A DNA stretch of 17,067 bases from an uncultured Collinsella sp. (GCA_902472315.1 CABRNM010000028.1:1-17067), one strand, 5' to 3'; positions 7,177-13,822 are shown, counted from the stretch's first letter. Notes: a model not told the origin generated them from the letters alone. Program-made: numbers and translations.

Positions 7177-7596
7177 TTACGCGAGCTTGGCTCCGAGGGC
7201 CTTGCAAGCGGTCTCGCCCTCGTCGTCGGGCACGTCGTAGCAGATGGTGGAGTCCACGACGTTGACGCCGGCATCGTCGGCGTCGGCCTTCCAGTTGTCC
7301 ATCCACTCGCCCTCGGCCCACGAATAGGAGCCAAAGAGGACGACCTTCTTGTCACCGAGAGTCTCCTTGACCTCGTCCCACATCGGCTGGAACTCATCGT
7401 ACTCGAGTTCCTCGGAGCCCATGGCGGGGCAGCCAAAGGCGAAGGCATCATATTCGGCGGCCTTGTCGGCAGAGAAGTCGGCGCAGGGGATGACCTCTGC
7501 CTCGGCGCCGACATCGGTTGCACCTTCGGCAACGAAGTTTGCCATGGCCTCGGTGTTGCCCGTGCCGCTCCAGTAGACGACGGCGATCTTGCTCAT
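7177..7596 (-). CDS. Flavodoxin
   Basis: A 139-residue FMN-binding electron carrier of the short-chain type. The phosphate-binding loop SGTGNTE is at residues 10-16 after the first beta strand (KIAVVYW). The second hallmark FGCPAMGSEELE and the third, LFGSYSWAEGEWMDNW, form the two sides of the isoalloxazine pocket. Flavodoxins replace ferredoxin in low-potential electron transfer, often when iron is scarce. The protein is acidic, as is usual for the family. The ATG at 7596 has AAAGGA (7608-7603) 6 nt upstream. The gene lies 46 nt downstream of the DUF3793 gene and is probably co-transcribed with it, ending at the shared terminator at 7081-7126. Confidence 0.93.
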   Translation of the reverse strand: MSKIAVVYWSGTGNTEAMANFVAEGATDVGAEAEVIPCADFSADKAAEYDAFAFGCPAMGSEELEYDEFQPMWDEVKETLGDKKVVLFGSYSWAEGEWMDNWKADADDAGVNVVDSTICYDVPDDEGETACKALGAKLA

Positions 7597-7615
7597 GTTG
7601 AGTCCTTTCAGTTGT

Positions 7616-7630
7616 GCGGCAGGTTGCCGC
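7616..7630 (-). other. Intercistronic hairpin between DUF3793 and flavodoxin genes
   Basis: GCGGCA (7616-7621) and TGCCGC (7625-7630) form a 6-bp perfect stem with a 3-nt loop, just upstream of the flavodoxin ribosome binding site. No T-tract follows on the minus strand. It may protect the flavodoxin part of the message after processing. Confidence 0.35.
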
Positions 7631-7642
7631 GGCTTCTATGTT

Positions 7643-8347
7643 CTATCGGGTTGCCTGGGCAAGTTGCGCCAGGCTGCAGCCCTGCTGATAGACAAAGGTG
7701 AGGTATTGAGTGCAAGCGCGGTAGGCGTCAAACATCGCAAGCGCTTGCTCGACATTCGTGTAGACCTTCCAAGCTCCAAAGACCTTGTAGTTCTCGCCGC
7801 GCTGGGCGATAAACTCGTGCACGTCGTCGTAGGGATATCCGAGGAAGTAGCCTATTTCGTGCGGAAACTCGCAGGTGCAGTTGTTGCTGCAGCTAGCTTG
7901 CTGGGGTAGTGCGCATCGAGTCTGGCTACAGGCGCATTCCGCGACGTTATTGCTCGCGAGCGTGATGCGTGATGCCAAATGCACAAGGCATGTCGAAAGG
8001 TCTCTCGTGTCGTAGCCTTCCGAGGCGAGCGCCGTTTGGGCGCGAGGGTCTGCGAAATAGGTGGTGAGGCTTTTGGCTCGGTACATATACACGAGCGCTC
8101 CGCAGGGCCGCCAGACCAAAACACTCAGGTGGATACCGAACGGGTCAAGCTCGCGATTGCACTGGGCGATAACGTTGAGCAGGCGTGCTCGGCGTTCTGC
8201 GATGGTTTCGGTTGCGGTCGAGCCGTCCCCGTGGGCATAGGTGCCTGGATAGGTAAAGAGCGATGCCGGCTTGATGCCCGCGAGCGTGGGAGAGCAGTTG
8301 CGCACGACTGCTGCCTGAAACGTTGGGATGTCTATGGTTCGAGTCAC
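7643..8347 (-). CDS. DUF3793 family protein with a cysteine-rich insert
   Basis: A 234-residue protein of unknown function. Family hallmarks are CSPTLAGIKPASLF (18-31) and FPHEIGYFLGYPYDDVHEFI (161-180), followed by the WKVYTNVEQAL segment. No signal peptide or membrane helix is visible, so it is probably cytoplasmic. Just before FPHEIG lies a cluster of six cysteines in 22 residues (C138, C140, C145, C153, C157, C159), which looks fit to bind a metal or cluster. As I recall, members often sit beside flavodoxin and Feo iron-transport genes; here flavodoxin follows directly. The start is GTG at 8347 with AAGGAG (8357-8352) 4 nt upstream. A strong promoter with an overlapping palindrome precedes it, suggesting metal-dependent control. 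Confidence 0.82.
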   Translation of the reverse strand: MTRTIDIPTFQAAVVRNCSPTLAGIKPASLFTYPGTYAHGDGSTATETIAERRARLLNVIAQCNRELDPFGIHLSVLVWRPCGALVYMYRAKSLTTYFADPRAQTALASEGYDTRDLSTCLVHLASRITLASNNVAECACSQTRCALPQQASCSNNCTCEFPHEIGYFLGYPYDDVHEFIAQRGENYKVFGAWKVYTNVEQALAMFDAYRACTQYLTFVYQQGCSLAQLAQATR

Positions 8348-8370
8348 GGCGCTCCTTACGGATCTAAACT

Positions 8371-8386
8371 GTTAACCTAGGAAAAC
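8371..8386. promoter_or_regulatory. Palindromic operator candidate at the DUF3793 promoter
   Basis: GTTAACCTAGGAAAAC is a dyad: GTT, two unpaired bases, CCTAGG, two unpaired bases, AAC. It covers the predicted transcription start, a repressor-like position. The stretch TAACCTA matches one half-site of the DtxR/IdeR iron box as known in other actinobacteria, but the full box is not present, so the regulator is open. Confidence 0.4.
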
Positions 8387-8413
8387 TTATACACGAAAGT
8401 AAGCCACGGTCAA
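8386..8413 (-). promoter_or_regulatory. Promoter of the DUF3793-flavodoxin operon
   Basis: On the minus strand TTGACC (8413-8408) and TATAAG (8391-8386) are separated by 16 nt, a good sigma-70 match. Transcription would start near 8379, inside the palindrome at 8371-8386. Confidence 0.65.
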
Positions 8414-8439
8414 CAAAAAAGTTCGAAGCAGGAAACTAA

Positions 8440-8471
8440 TTGACCGAACGGACATGATTTTGGGTTAAGAT
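8440..8471 (+). promoter_or_regulatory. Promoter candidate of the HMA-protein gene
   Basis: TTGACC (8440-8445) and TAAGAT (8466-8471) are separated by 20 nt, longer than the optimal 17. The -10 box lies 3 nt before the palindrome at 8475-8493. The long spacer recalls MerR-type promoters, but no clear dyad is seen in the spacer. Confidence 0.4.
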
Positions 8472-8474
8472 GGG

Positions 8475-8493
8475 GACACCCCATGGGGGTATC
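8475..8493. promoter_or_regulatory. CsoR-like copper operator
   Basis: GACACCCCATGGGGGTATC is a near-perfect dyad: seven of eight arm positions are symmetric around the 3-nt centre ATG. It resembles the C-run/G-run operators bound by CsoR-family copper-sensing repressors. It sits just after the -10 box, where repressor binding would block transcription of the HMA gene starting at 8522. Confidence 0.55.
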
Positions 8494-8521
8494 TAGATAG
8501 GGCTACTTGAAAGGGGAACGC

Positions 8522-8905
8522 ATGAGTGACTTGCTCAACCCTGCGAATCTCATCGTGCTGGCCGTCATTGCCGTCGGCATGTTTTTTGGACTGCGTCGTA
8601 TTGCCGCTTCGACACACGGGAAGAGTTGCTGCAGCGATGGTGCGAGCGGCAAGAAGGCCAAAAAGGTTGTGGTGGCAGACACCGACGAGTCCCACTACCC
8701 CTATCGTGAGGAACTCCTTATCGGCGGCATGAGTTGCGACGGCTGCGCCCGGAATGTGACGAATGCCCTCAATGCGCTTGATGGCGTGTGGGCTACGGTA
8801 ACGTACGCGGACCACACGGCACGCGTGCGCTCGAAGCGCCCGGTTGATCGCGACACACTCGAGACGGCGGTGAGGGGTGCGGGCTATTACGTTATGAAAA
8901 TGTAG
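8522..8905 (+). CDS. Membrane-anchored heavy-metal-associated (HMA) domain protein
   Basis: A 127-residue protein in three parts. An N-terminal membrane helix (about 9-24, LIVLAVIAVGMFFGL) is followed by a short Lys/Ser-rich linker with a Cys pair (C36-C37). The C-terminal HMA domain (about 62-127) has the copper-type motif GGMSCDGCARN, with C72 and C75 as ligands. HMA domains carry Cu(I) or similar ions to ATPases or regulators; anchoring it places the domain at the membrane face. The N-terminal third resembles the small Cys-containing membrane proteins often found next to FeoB, but this is a weak impression. The ATG at 8522 has AAGGGG (8511-8516) 5 nt upstream. The CsoR-like operator upstream supports a role in copper handling. 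Confidence 0.82.
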   Translation: MSDLLNPANLIVLAVIAVGMFFGLRRIAASTHGKSCCSDGASGKKAKKVVVADTDESHYPYREELLIGGMSCDGCARNVTNALNALDGVWATVTYADHTARVRSKRPVDRDTLETAVRGAGYYVMKM

Positions 8906-8954
8906 GCGTTGCCCTCTCCGGTGGGTACCAGCCTCCTGCCCATTGTGACTATCG

Positions 8955-8991
8955 GCATCCAAAAATTTGCGCAAAAATAACCTTTAGATGC
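8955..8991 (+). other. Hairpin with a loop like the 1659/2841 elements
   Basis: GCATC-C-AAA (8955-8963) pairs with TTT-A-GATGC (8983-8991), 8 bp with one mismatch. The loop contains TTTGCGCAAAAATA (8966-8979), one base different from the first 14 loop bases of copy B. The conserved flanks of copies A and B are absent. It lies in the 272-nt gap before the surface-protein gene, where no coding sequence is convincing. Confidence 0.35.
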
Positions 8992-9071
8992 GGCAAAAGT
9001 GGAGTTTGGTGACGGTTTGCGCGGAATTCGCTACCAATCGAGCATCTATGAACCCGTCCAAAAAATTACAG

Positions 9072-9087
9072 GTGTATATTTATACAC
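9072..9087. promoter_or_regulatory. AT-rich palindrome upstream of the surface-protein gene
   Basis: GTGTATATTTATACAC has perfect 7-bp arms around TT. It lies 90 nt before the start codon of the surface protein, in an AT-rich tract. A transcription factor site is likely by position and symmetry, but the family is not identified. No convincing promoter pair was found around it. Confidence 0.4.
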
Positions 9088-9177
9088 TGATTATTGTTGT
9101 GCTCAGATTGCAATTAACCGTGGACAGAAATGAAGAATGCTAAAACTGGGCTTTAAGACAGGGGAGGCTATAACCTT

Positions 9178-11730
9178 ATGAGACGAGTGGGAACACTTGG
9201 CTTGGTGGCAGCGCTTGCCGCTATCTTGGTATCGCCGCTGCCGGCGCACGCCGAAGACGCATCGGGTGCCGTTACCTACAATGCGGGAAATGGGTATTCC
9301 TTTGAGAAGCTCTCGCATCCTACGGTAGGAACGTCGCAGCCGGATGGCATCGTCGACTACCAGGGTAACGGTGCCGTTGCCGTTCCGGGCGCCGATGGTA
9401 ATACGGCCAACAACGAAGGCGATCGCGGCCAGAGCTACACTTGGGCGGCTGCGAGCTATGGTGACTGGCTTTATGTGGGCACCTGCTATGCGGCGATGGG
9501 CAACACGCTGACGCTCATGAACAGCACGCTGGGCGATTCCTTTGATGTCGAAACCATGCGCCTGACGCTGGAGGCCATGTTTAACGGTACCTTCTTCTAT
9601 GGACAGCAGAAGGAGGACGGCACGGCCGACAAGGACAGCGGCGGCATCTTGGTCAAGATCAATACCAAGACCGGTGAGACCAAGCTGCTACTCTCTGAAT
9701 CGCTCAACGGCGTCGCTCCTTTGTTCCGCAATGCCGTGAGCTATAAGGGTAAGCTCTATTTCTGCGGCAGCGTCAGGACCAATGACGGCAAAGGCGGCCT
9801 GCCTGCTGTATACGAGATCGATCCTAAGACGGATGAGTACAAAGTTGTCTATCAGGGCCTTTCGAGCATGCAGGATTACGGTGCTGCCTACAAGCAGGGC
9901 ATTTCTACCGGTATCCGCGGCATGTGCGTCCATGATGGCCAGCTCGTCATCAGTAATGTGGGTAAAGACGCGAACGGTAATTTTGTGTCGACAATCCTGA
10001 CGTCGTCTGACCCCTCGAAGGGCCAGGACAGCTTCACCGAGATTGCCAACTCGGAGACGCTGTTTGGCTATCCGGCGATTCGCTATCAGGACAGCATCTA
10101 CGGCGGCGCCATTTGGGATATGGTCTCGTACAATGGCCATCTCTATGCGACCATCTGCACCGGTACGCCCGAGAACGCTCCCGATGATAATTCCATGCAG
10201 TCGTTTGCCATGGTCCGTGGCGACAAGAATGCCGACGGCAGCTATTCGTGGACTCCCATTGTCGGCGATCAGAAGACGGACGGTGCAAAGTACTGCTTTG
10301 GCATCGATCCTGCCCGTACCCGTTCTGGCGCTGCCAACCTCATCGTCTACAACGACTACCTCTATATCGGTGAATACAACGACGAGGAGATTGCCCTCGA
10401 GCGCATCCTGTTCAACAAATCCAACACCGAAGAGGGCGGCAAGAGCAGCATGGGTGGCGTTGACTGCTCGTTTGTGAATGCCAATCTTGAGCAGTCGGTT
10501 AACATCTATCGCATGGACAAGGACGAGAACATGGAGCTCGTCGTTGGCGATCGCACCGACATGTTCCCCGAGGGCGGTATTTCCGGCCTGACTTCGGGCT
10601 TTGGCCGAAACGAGAACCAGTACATTTGGCGCATGCAGAAGTTCGACGGCAAGCTGTATATCGGTACCTTTGATACCGCGAGCCTGCTTGAGCCGATCGG
10701 CCAGTTCTCCAATGGCGACATTATCGATATGACGCCCGAGGAGTGGGACTCTCAGGTTCAGCGCCTTAGGGACCTGCTCGATCACCTGCTCGACAAGAAA
10801 TCGCCTGACGACCCCATCGTTCCCGTGAACACGCTTGCGGACGATGATTCAAACGAGGCCGTCGAGGTCGATGATTCGAACGAAGCTGCTGAGGTTGATG
10901 ATTCAAACAAGGCCGTCGATGTCGATGACGAGAAGACCGAGGTTGCTAAGGGCTTTGGCGATCTGAGCGATGCGCTGGAGGATGCCGCGGGCGGTCTTTG
11001 CGATCAGGCCGCGACGATGTCCCAGGACTTTGAGGACGACGCCGCTTATGTCCAGAAGATCGATGGCGAGATCGCGTACTTCAAGTCCTTTGCCGACCAG
11101 TATCAGGACATGCTCGATAGCTATGAGAGCCTTAAGCAGCAGTACGAGGATGCCTATGGCACCGAGCTGCCGAGCGATATTCAGGATGCGCTCGATAAGC
11201 TGCTGAGCGAGGAGAACCTCAAGAAGTTGCAGAGTGTCCTTACGTGCATGTGTTACCTGCGCGATGCCGAGCGCGGCTTTGATATGTATGTGACCGAGGA
11301 CGGCGTGAACTTTACGACGCTGACGACCAATGGCTTTAACGATCCGTATAACCATGGTCTGCGCACCTTTGCGGTGACCAACCAGGGTCTGTGCCTTGGT
11401 ACCGCCAACCCGTTCTATGGTTGCCAGGTCTGGATCCAGCGCAAGGAGAATTCGGAGAATCCGGTTGATCCCGGTACTCCGGATCCGACGGAACCCACCG
11501 ATCCTTCGCAGCCGGGTGGCGGCGATCAGCCTGGCGGCAGCCAGACGGGTGGCAACGACCAGTCGAGCAGCACCACGACCACCGTCACGACGACCGCTAA
11601 GAAGACTCCGAAGGACGGCTCGCTGCCTCGCGCTGGCGACTCGACCCTCACGCTGGTCTTGGGATTGCTGGTTGCAGCTGCCGCAGTGCTTGGCATTGCT
11701 CTCGTCTTGCGCAAGCGTTCTCGTCGCTAG
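9178..11730 (+). CDS. Large secreted surface protein with LPxTG-like sorting signal
   Basis: An 850-residue exported protein. The signal peptide (1-25) ends at AHA. Residues from about 30 to 515 hold repeated short beta-strand motifs (YGDWLYVGT, YKGKLYFCG, YNGHLYATI, YNDYLYIGE, FDGKLYIGT), suggesting a beta-propeller. From about 515 to 700 runs an acidic, helical stretch with three 9-residue repeats (556-582). The last propeller-like piece (FDMYVTEDGVNF to ANPFYGCQVWI) then resumes at about 700-750. A Pro/Gly/Thr-rich wall-spanning linker, the sorting motif LPRAG (816-820), a membrane helix and the tail RKRSRR complete the protein. Sortase would attach it to the cell wall, although the usual threonine of LPxTG is alanine here. 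GGGGAGG (9161-9167) lies 10 nt before the ATG. The ligand or function is unknown; it could bind glycans or host proteins. Confidence 0.85.
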   Translation: MRRVGTLGLVAALAAILVSPLPAHAEDASGAVTYNAGNGYSFEKLSHPTVGTSQPDGIVDYQGNGAVAVPGADGNTANNEGDRGQSYTWAAASYGDWLYVGTCYAAMGNTLTLMNSTLGDSFDVETMRLTLEAMFNGTFFYGQQKEDGTADKDSGGILVKINTKTGETKLLLSESLNGVAPLFRNAVSYKGKLYFCGSVRTNDGKGGLPAVYEIDPKTDEYKVVYQGLSSMQDYGAAYKQGISTGIRGMCVHDGQLVISNVGKDANGNFVSTILTSSDPSKGQDSFTEIANSETLFGYPAIRYQDSIYGGAIWDMVSYNGHLYATICTGTPENAPDDNSMQSFAMVRGDKNADGSYSWTPIVGDQKTDGAKYCFGIDPARTRSGAANLIVYNDYLYIGEYNDEEIALERILFNKSNTEEGGKSSMGGVDCSFVNANLEQSVNIYRMDKDENMELVVGDRTDMFPEGGISGLTSGFGRNENQYIWRMQKFDGKLYIGTFDTASLLEPIGQFSNGDIIDMTPEEWDSQVQRLRDLLDHLLDKKSPDDPIVPVNTLADDDSNEAVEVDDSNEAAEVDDSNKAVDVDDEKTEVAKGFGDLSDALEDAAGGLCDQAATMSQDFEDDAAYVQKIDGEIAYFKSFADQYQDMLDSYESLKQQYEDAYGTELPSDIQDALDKLLSEENLKKLQSVLTCMCYLRDAERGFDMYVTEDGVNFTTLTTNGFNDPYNHGLRTFAVTNQGLCLGTANPFYGCQVWIQRKENSENPVDPGTPDPTEPTDPSQPGGGDQPGGSQTGGNDQSSSTTTTVTTTAKKTPKDGSLPRAGDSTLTLVLGLLVAAAAVLGIALVLRKRSRR
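10843..10923 (+). repeat. Three tandem 27-bp repeats coding acidic 9-residue units
   Basis: Units at 10843-10869, 10870-10896 and 10897-10923 encode DDSNEAVEV, DDSNEAAEV and DDSNKAVDV, and a fourth begins with DDE. The copies differ at several codon positions, partly synonymous, so the duplication is not very recent. The repeat lies in the middle of the helical insertion of the surface protein. Confidence 0.9.
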
Positions 11731-12152
11731 GCTCGTCCGCGTAGCTCAATGTCCTGGATATCGTCGAAGTTGATGGCGATATCCCTGAGTTTGAGCAGCT
11801 TGAATGCGGGTAACGCTTCGTCGAGAATGCCCGTGCGGCTACGATAGCCGTACGTATCGTAATAGGTGACGCGCACCAAGTCGCCGCGTTTGAGGCCCTC
11901 GAGCTTTTGCGAAAGCTCGAGGGCTTTTTCTTCCGTGAGCTCGCGTTTTTGCTCGACGGTGATTTCCTGCTTGCGCACGAGTTCGTAGTATCCCGTGAGG
12001 GCGGCAAAGGGCATAAACTGTGCGGCGCGGTTGGCGCGCACGGCACCGTTGGCAGTGAGGTTGGGGTCGGCTGCGCGGCGTCTGCCCTCGGGGTCCGCCA
12101 GGCGCTCGAAGGCGGTCGGCGGGCGCATGGGCTGTTGTTTGGGTTTAGGCAC
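11727..12152 (-). CDS. YolD-like family protein
   Basis: A 141-residue protein with the family segment RAAQFMPFAALTGYYELVRK followed by a charged helix and a beta-rich C-terminal half (GDLVRVTYYDTYGYRSRTG, then AINFDDIQDIEL). YolD-like proteins are commonly encoded directly after UvrX/ImpB-type Y-family polymerases and are thought to act with or restrain them. The start is taken as GTG at 12152, because GGAGG (12162-12158) lies 5 nt upstream; a TTG at 12164 lies over that ribosome binding site. The gene overlaps the polymerase stop codon by 8 nt, so translation should be coupled. Its stop codon overlaps that of the convergent surface-protein gene in the tetranucleotide CTAG. Confidence 0.85.
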   Translation of the reverse strand: MPKPKQQPMRPPTAFERLADPEGRRRAADPNLTANGAVRANRAAQFMPFAALTGYYELVRKQEITVEQKRELTEEKALELSQKLEGLKRGDLVRVTYYDTYGYRSRTGILDEALPAFKLLKLRDIAINFDDIQDIELRGRA

Positions 12153-13650
12153 GGTGTCCTCCAACTTGATCGTTGCGCTCGCGCGCGGTGGCGCCGGCGG
12201 TAAAGCTTAATCCCTTGACGAGCGCGTTCTTGCCGTACTTGCCTTTCACGGCCAGGACGGCGCGCGCCAGGTCGCGCTCGCGCTCATCGGCCTCGATATC
12301 GCTGAACAGATCGATGGTGGCAAATTCCTCGGGCACAAGATTGCTAAAGCCCAGGTTGATGCGCTTGACCGGTCGTTTGGGATCGACAGTCTGCACCCAG
12401 AGCTCATCGAAATAGCCCATGATCTTCTTAAACGAATTGGTACGCTCGGGCAGCTTGCGCGAGGCGTTGGAGTGCGCAAAGAGCGCGGCATAGCCACCAC
12501 GCGGTTTGCCACCATGCTCTCCCACAAAGATGCCATCGATTGCCTGCGCTTCGCGCACCAGGCGGCGCCGTTCGTCATCGCGCTGGACGGGCTTGGGAGC
12601 ACGGGGCGCGAGCTCGGGGCCGGCGGTTGCGGTGGGTTCGATGCTCGACGTACTCGAGCGCAGGTGTCCGCATCCGTCCACATATTGTGCAGTACCGCTG
12701 GCATCAAGCCTGCGTATGTCGGCGCGCTCGCTCGCGTAGCCCACAAAGAGCGAGATGCTGTCGCAGACCACGTGCTTATCGATCAAGTCCAACACGGCGT
12801 TGTCGACCATCTCGCGCAAGACGGTGTAGGCCTGCTCGTAGGCATAGCCCTTCGAGAGCACCTGTCCTGTGGTGGTCGAAGTTGCTTGCGGGCGATAGGC
12901 TTGGATATCGGCGATGGTTGTCGGCTCGCGTCCGAAGGCGTGGTCGATGAGATACTCGGCATTGACGCCGAGCTCGTCGTAAAGCAGGTTTTCGTCGAGC
13001 GCCGCGACGCCCATCAGATCGTAGACGCCGTATTTTTCGAGTCGTGCTGCCACGCCGGGGCCGATGCCCCAGATATCGGTGATGGGACGATGGGGCCAGA
13101 TTTCCTTGCGAAAGGTCTCATCGTCGAGTATGCCGATGCGGCTGGGTACGTGCTTGGCGGTGATATCGAGTGCAACCTTGGCCTGGAATAGGTTGGGGCC
13201 GATGCCGACCGTCGCCGTGATGCCGGTGCGCGCCAGGACCTCGTCGCGCAACATGCAGGCGAAGCCTTCCGCATCGGTGTGATAGAGGTCCAGATAGGGT
13301 GTCACGTCGATAAAGCACTCGTCAATTGAGTAGACGTGCACGTCCTGGGGGCTGACGTATTCCAGATAGATGCCGTAGATTTGCGCCGACACCTCCATGT
13401 AGTGCTGCATGCGCGGCACTGCTTTGATGCAGTCGATGCCGTCGGGAATCTCGAACAGACGGCAGCGGTTGTGAATACCTAAGTCCTTCATGGCCTGCGT
13501 GATAGCGAGGCAGATGGTCGTGCGTCCGCGCGATTCGTCGGCAACGACCAGGTTGGTGGTGAGCGGATCGAGCCCACGGTCGACGCACTCGACGCTGGCA
13601 TAAAACGTCTTGAGGTCGATGCAGATATAGGTGTGCTGCTCGTGCGCCAT
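12145..13650 (-). CDS. Y-family translesion DNA polymerase (UvrX/ImpB type)
   Basis: A 501-residue error-prone polymerase. The first motif CIDLKTFYASVEC gives metal ligand D12 and the aromatic gate next to it. The second, YSIDECFID, gives D110 and E111. A helix-hairpin-helix segment ITDIWGIGPGVAARLEKYGV follows, then the little-finger region, and the C-terminus ends in GATARERNDQVGGHRA, typical of the UvrX branch. It should copy past DNA lesions. It seems longer than usual because of a Pro/Arg-rich, probably disordered stretch inside the little-finger part. The ATG at 13650 has GGAAGGG 5 nt upstream and is preferred over a GTG at 13671. A LexA-type box covers the promoter, so it should be induced by DNA damage, together with the overlapping YolD-like gene. 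Confidence 0.92.
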   Translation of the reverse strand: MAHEQHTYICIDLKTFYASVECVDRGLDPLTTNLVVADESRGRTTICLAITQAMKDLGIHNRCRLFEIPDGIDCIKAVPRMQHYMEVSAQIYGIYLEYVSPQDVHVYSIDECFIDVTPYLDLYHTDAEGFACMLRDEVLARTGITATVGIGPNLFQAKVALDITAKHVPSRIGILDDETFRKEIWPHRPITDIWGIGPGVAARLEKYGVYDLMGVAALDENLLYDELGVNAEYLIDHAFGREPTTIADIQAYRPQATSTTTGQVLSKGYAYEQAYTVLREMVDNAVLDLIDKHVVCDSISLFVGYASERADIRRLDASGTAQYVDGCGHLRSSTSSIEPTATAGPELAPRAPKPVQRDDERRRLVREAQAIDGIFVGEHGGKPRGGYAALFAHSNASRKLPERTNSFKKIMGYFDELWVQTVDPKRPVKRINLGFSNLVPEEFATIDLFSDIEADERERDLARAVLAVKGKYGKNALVKGLSFTAGATARERNDQVGGHRA

Positions 13651-13677
13651 CCGTGCCCTTCCATCAAACACATGTTC

Positions 13678-13699
13678 TTATCGAATACCTGTTCGATAA
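13678..13699. promoter_or_regulatory. LexA-type SOS box
   Basis: TTATCGAA (13678-13685) and TTCGATAA (13692-13699) form perfect 8-bp arms around TACCTG. On the minus strand the core CGAACAGGTATTCG matches the Gram-positive consensus CGAACRNRYGTTYG at all but one position. The box overlaps the -10 hexamer and the predicted start of the polymerase transcript. Confidence 0.85.
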
Positions 13700-13724
13700 T
13701 ACCCGCTTGCACGGACACCGTCAA
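13696..13724 (-). promoter_or_regulatory. Promoter of the polymerase-YolD operon
   Basis: On the minus strand TTGACG (13724-13719) and TATTAT (13701-13696) are separated by exactly 17 nt, a strong sigma-70 match. The LexA-type box lies over its -10 end, so the promoter should be tight without damage and strong when released. Confidence 0.8.
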
Positions 13725-13822
13725 AATCTGTCCCTTTTTGGTCGGTCGCCGTTTGAGGGCGGATTGGCAACGCTCGCTGATTGTAGTCTTGACCTGCGCT
13801 AGAATAGTGGCATCTGAATGTC

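Noticed and set aside
8920..8940. GGTGGGTACC resembling the T-box antiterminator sequence
   Set aside because: A T-box needs a long upstream stem-loop leader, the GGTGGNACCGCG core and a terminator; none of these is present, and the downstream gene is not linked to amino acids.
10843..10923. Tandem repeats considered as a CRISPR-like array
   Set aside because: The units are directly adjacent with no spacers, remain in frame and encode acidic 9-residue repeats of a protein.
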